DNA from: Nocardia asteroides
GTDB taxonomy: Bacteria; Actinomycetota; Actinomycetes; Mycobacteriales; Mycobacteriaceae
DNA length: 64,000 bases
Direction of reading: 5' to 3'
Assembly: GCF_021183625.1 (NCBI RefSeq)
Contig: NZ_CP089214.1
Span: 4,402,001 to 4,466,000, forward strand
The notes under the pieces are model-generated. The model ran no database searches. It worked only from the letters and a program-made list of their open reading frames with translations, and was not told the DNA's origin. A program made the position numbers and the translations under genes. Positions 63,717-64,000 of the stretch are shown in pieces. Positions within the stretch are counted from its first letter, which is position 1. Every line of letters begins with the position of its first letter.

Positions 63717-64000
63717 TCAGCCGACGTAGCGCTGGAGGCGGGCGGAGAGGCGGGGCTGGAGGGGGCCGTCAGCGACGACGCGCTCCTCGACGTAGGCCAG
63801 GTCGCCGCCCTCGACGATGCCGTAGAGCCGCTTCGCGCCGCCGACGACGATGCCGGACTGGCTGCGGATCACCACGTCGGTGGCGAGCTCCCAGGACGAC
63901 TGGGTGAGCGCGTGGCCGTAGAAGAGCTCGACGATGCCGTTGCTGTGCGTGAGCAGCAGCTCGATGACCTCGTCCTTGCCGTCCACGCCGACCCGCCAGA
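63717..64000 (-). CDS. nitrobindin/FABP-like protein, partial (runs off right edge)
   Basis: The C-terminal about 94 residues are in the window; the frame is open through 64000. Strands such as VIELLLTHSNGIVELFYGH, GGAKRLYGIVEG and LQPRLSARLQRYV fit the heme-binding nitrobindin (DUF1794) barrel. M. tuberculosis Rv0813c lies next to Rv0812 in the same orientation, so this is probably its counterpart, separated from pabC here by cydABDC. The start codon is outside the window. Confidence 0.75.
   Translation of the reverse strand, partial: WRVGVDGKDEVIELLLTHSNGIVELFYGHALTQSSWELATDVVIRSQSGIVVGGAKRLYGIVEGGDLAYVEERVVADGPLQPRLSARLQRYVG

Overview
This 64 kb window is high-GC chromosomal DNA from a mycolic-acid actinobacterium, most likely Nocardia or a close relative in the Nocardiaceae. 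The evidence is a complete mce4 cholesterol-import operon with KstR-type operators, gene order that follows two separate Mycobacterium tuberculosis neighbourhoods (Rv3489-Rv3505 and about Rv0772-Rv0813), and many GTG starts. There is no transposase, integrase, CRISPR array or rRNA. The window is ordinary core chromosome with a few lineage-specific insertions.

Layout. 0-0.8 kb: a ribbon-helix-helix antitoxin with a Doc/Fic toxin. 0.8-15 kb: the cholesterol block. chsE5 and chsE4 (acyl-CoA dehydrogenases) are divergent from fdxD and hsd4A, followed by yrbE4A-yrbE4B-mce4ABCDEF-mas4A-mas4B, an unbroken chain of coupled genes. Three KstR boxes sit at the three promoters. 15-19.2 kb: a PhoP/PhoR-like two-component system convergent on mas4B, then otsA and a 56-residue protein. 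19.2-20.8 kb: an alpha/beta hydrolase, an orphan MbtH-like protein and tRNA-Thr(TGT), followed by a VOC-family gene remnant. 20.9-25.9 kb: a TetR repressor divergent from a four-gene oxidative operon (metal-dependent hydrolase, ferredoxin-type reductase, Baeyer-Villiger-type monooxygenase, SDR) with a repeat-rich operator region.

26-57 kb: the dispersed purine biosynthesis region, with purD, purB, purSQ, purL, purF and purM interleaved with HIT proteins, an M23 peptidase, an aminotransferase, protease II, a DUF2334 protein, an M18 aminopeptidase, a GT87 glycosyltransferase, a membrane alpha/beta hydrolase, a CPBP protease, DUF3073, asparaginase II, MOSC, YgfZ and an aminodeoxychorismate lyase-like protein. 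purC is missing from its usual place between purB and the protease II gene. 57.5-63.5 kb: cydABDC (cytochrome bd oxidase and its ABC exporter), then a very short ORF with a near-perfect Shine-Dalgarno sequence. The start of a nitrobindin-like gene runs off the right edge.

The most interesting structure is a pair of about 75-80 bp homologous elements. One lies at the mas4A/mas4B junction, the other between the MOSC and asparaginase genes. Each starts with ATGA overlapping the stop codon of the gene upstream and ends at the start codon of the gene downstream. They behave like mycobacterial interspersed repetitive units (MIRUs) inserted into translational-coupling sites. Other leads are a 29-codon ORF followed by a strong hairpin at 37.5 kb, the 12-codon ORF at 63.5 kb, a perfect 20-bp palindrome beside the mce4 KstR box, and the TetR-controlled monooxygenase operon.
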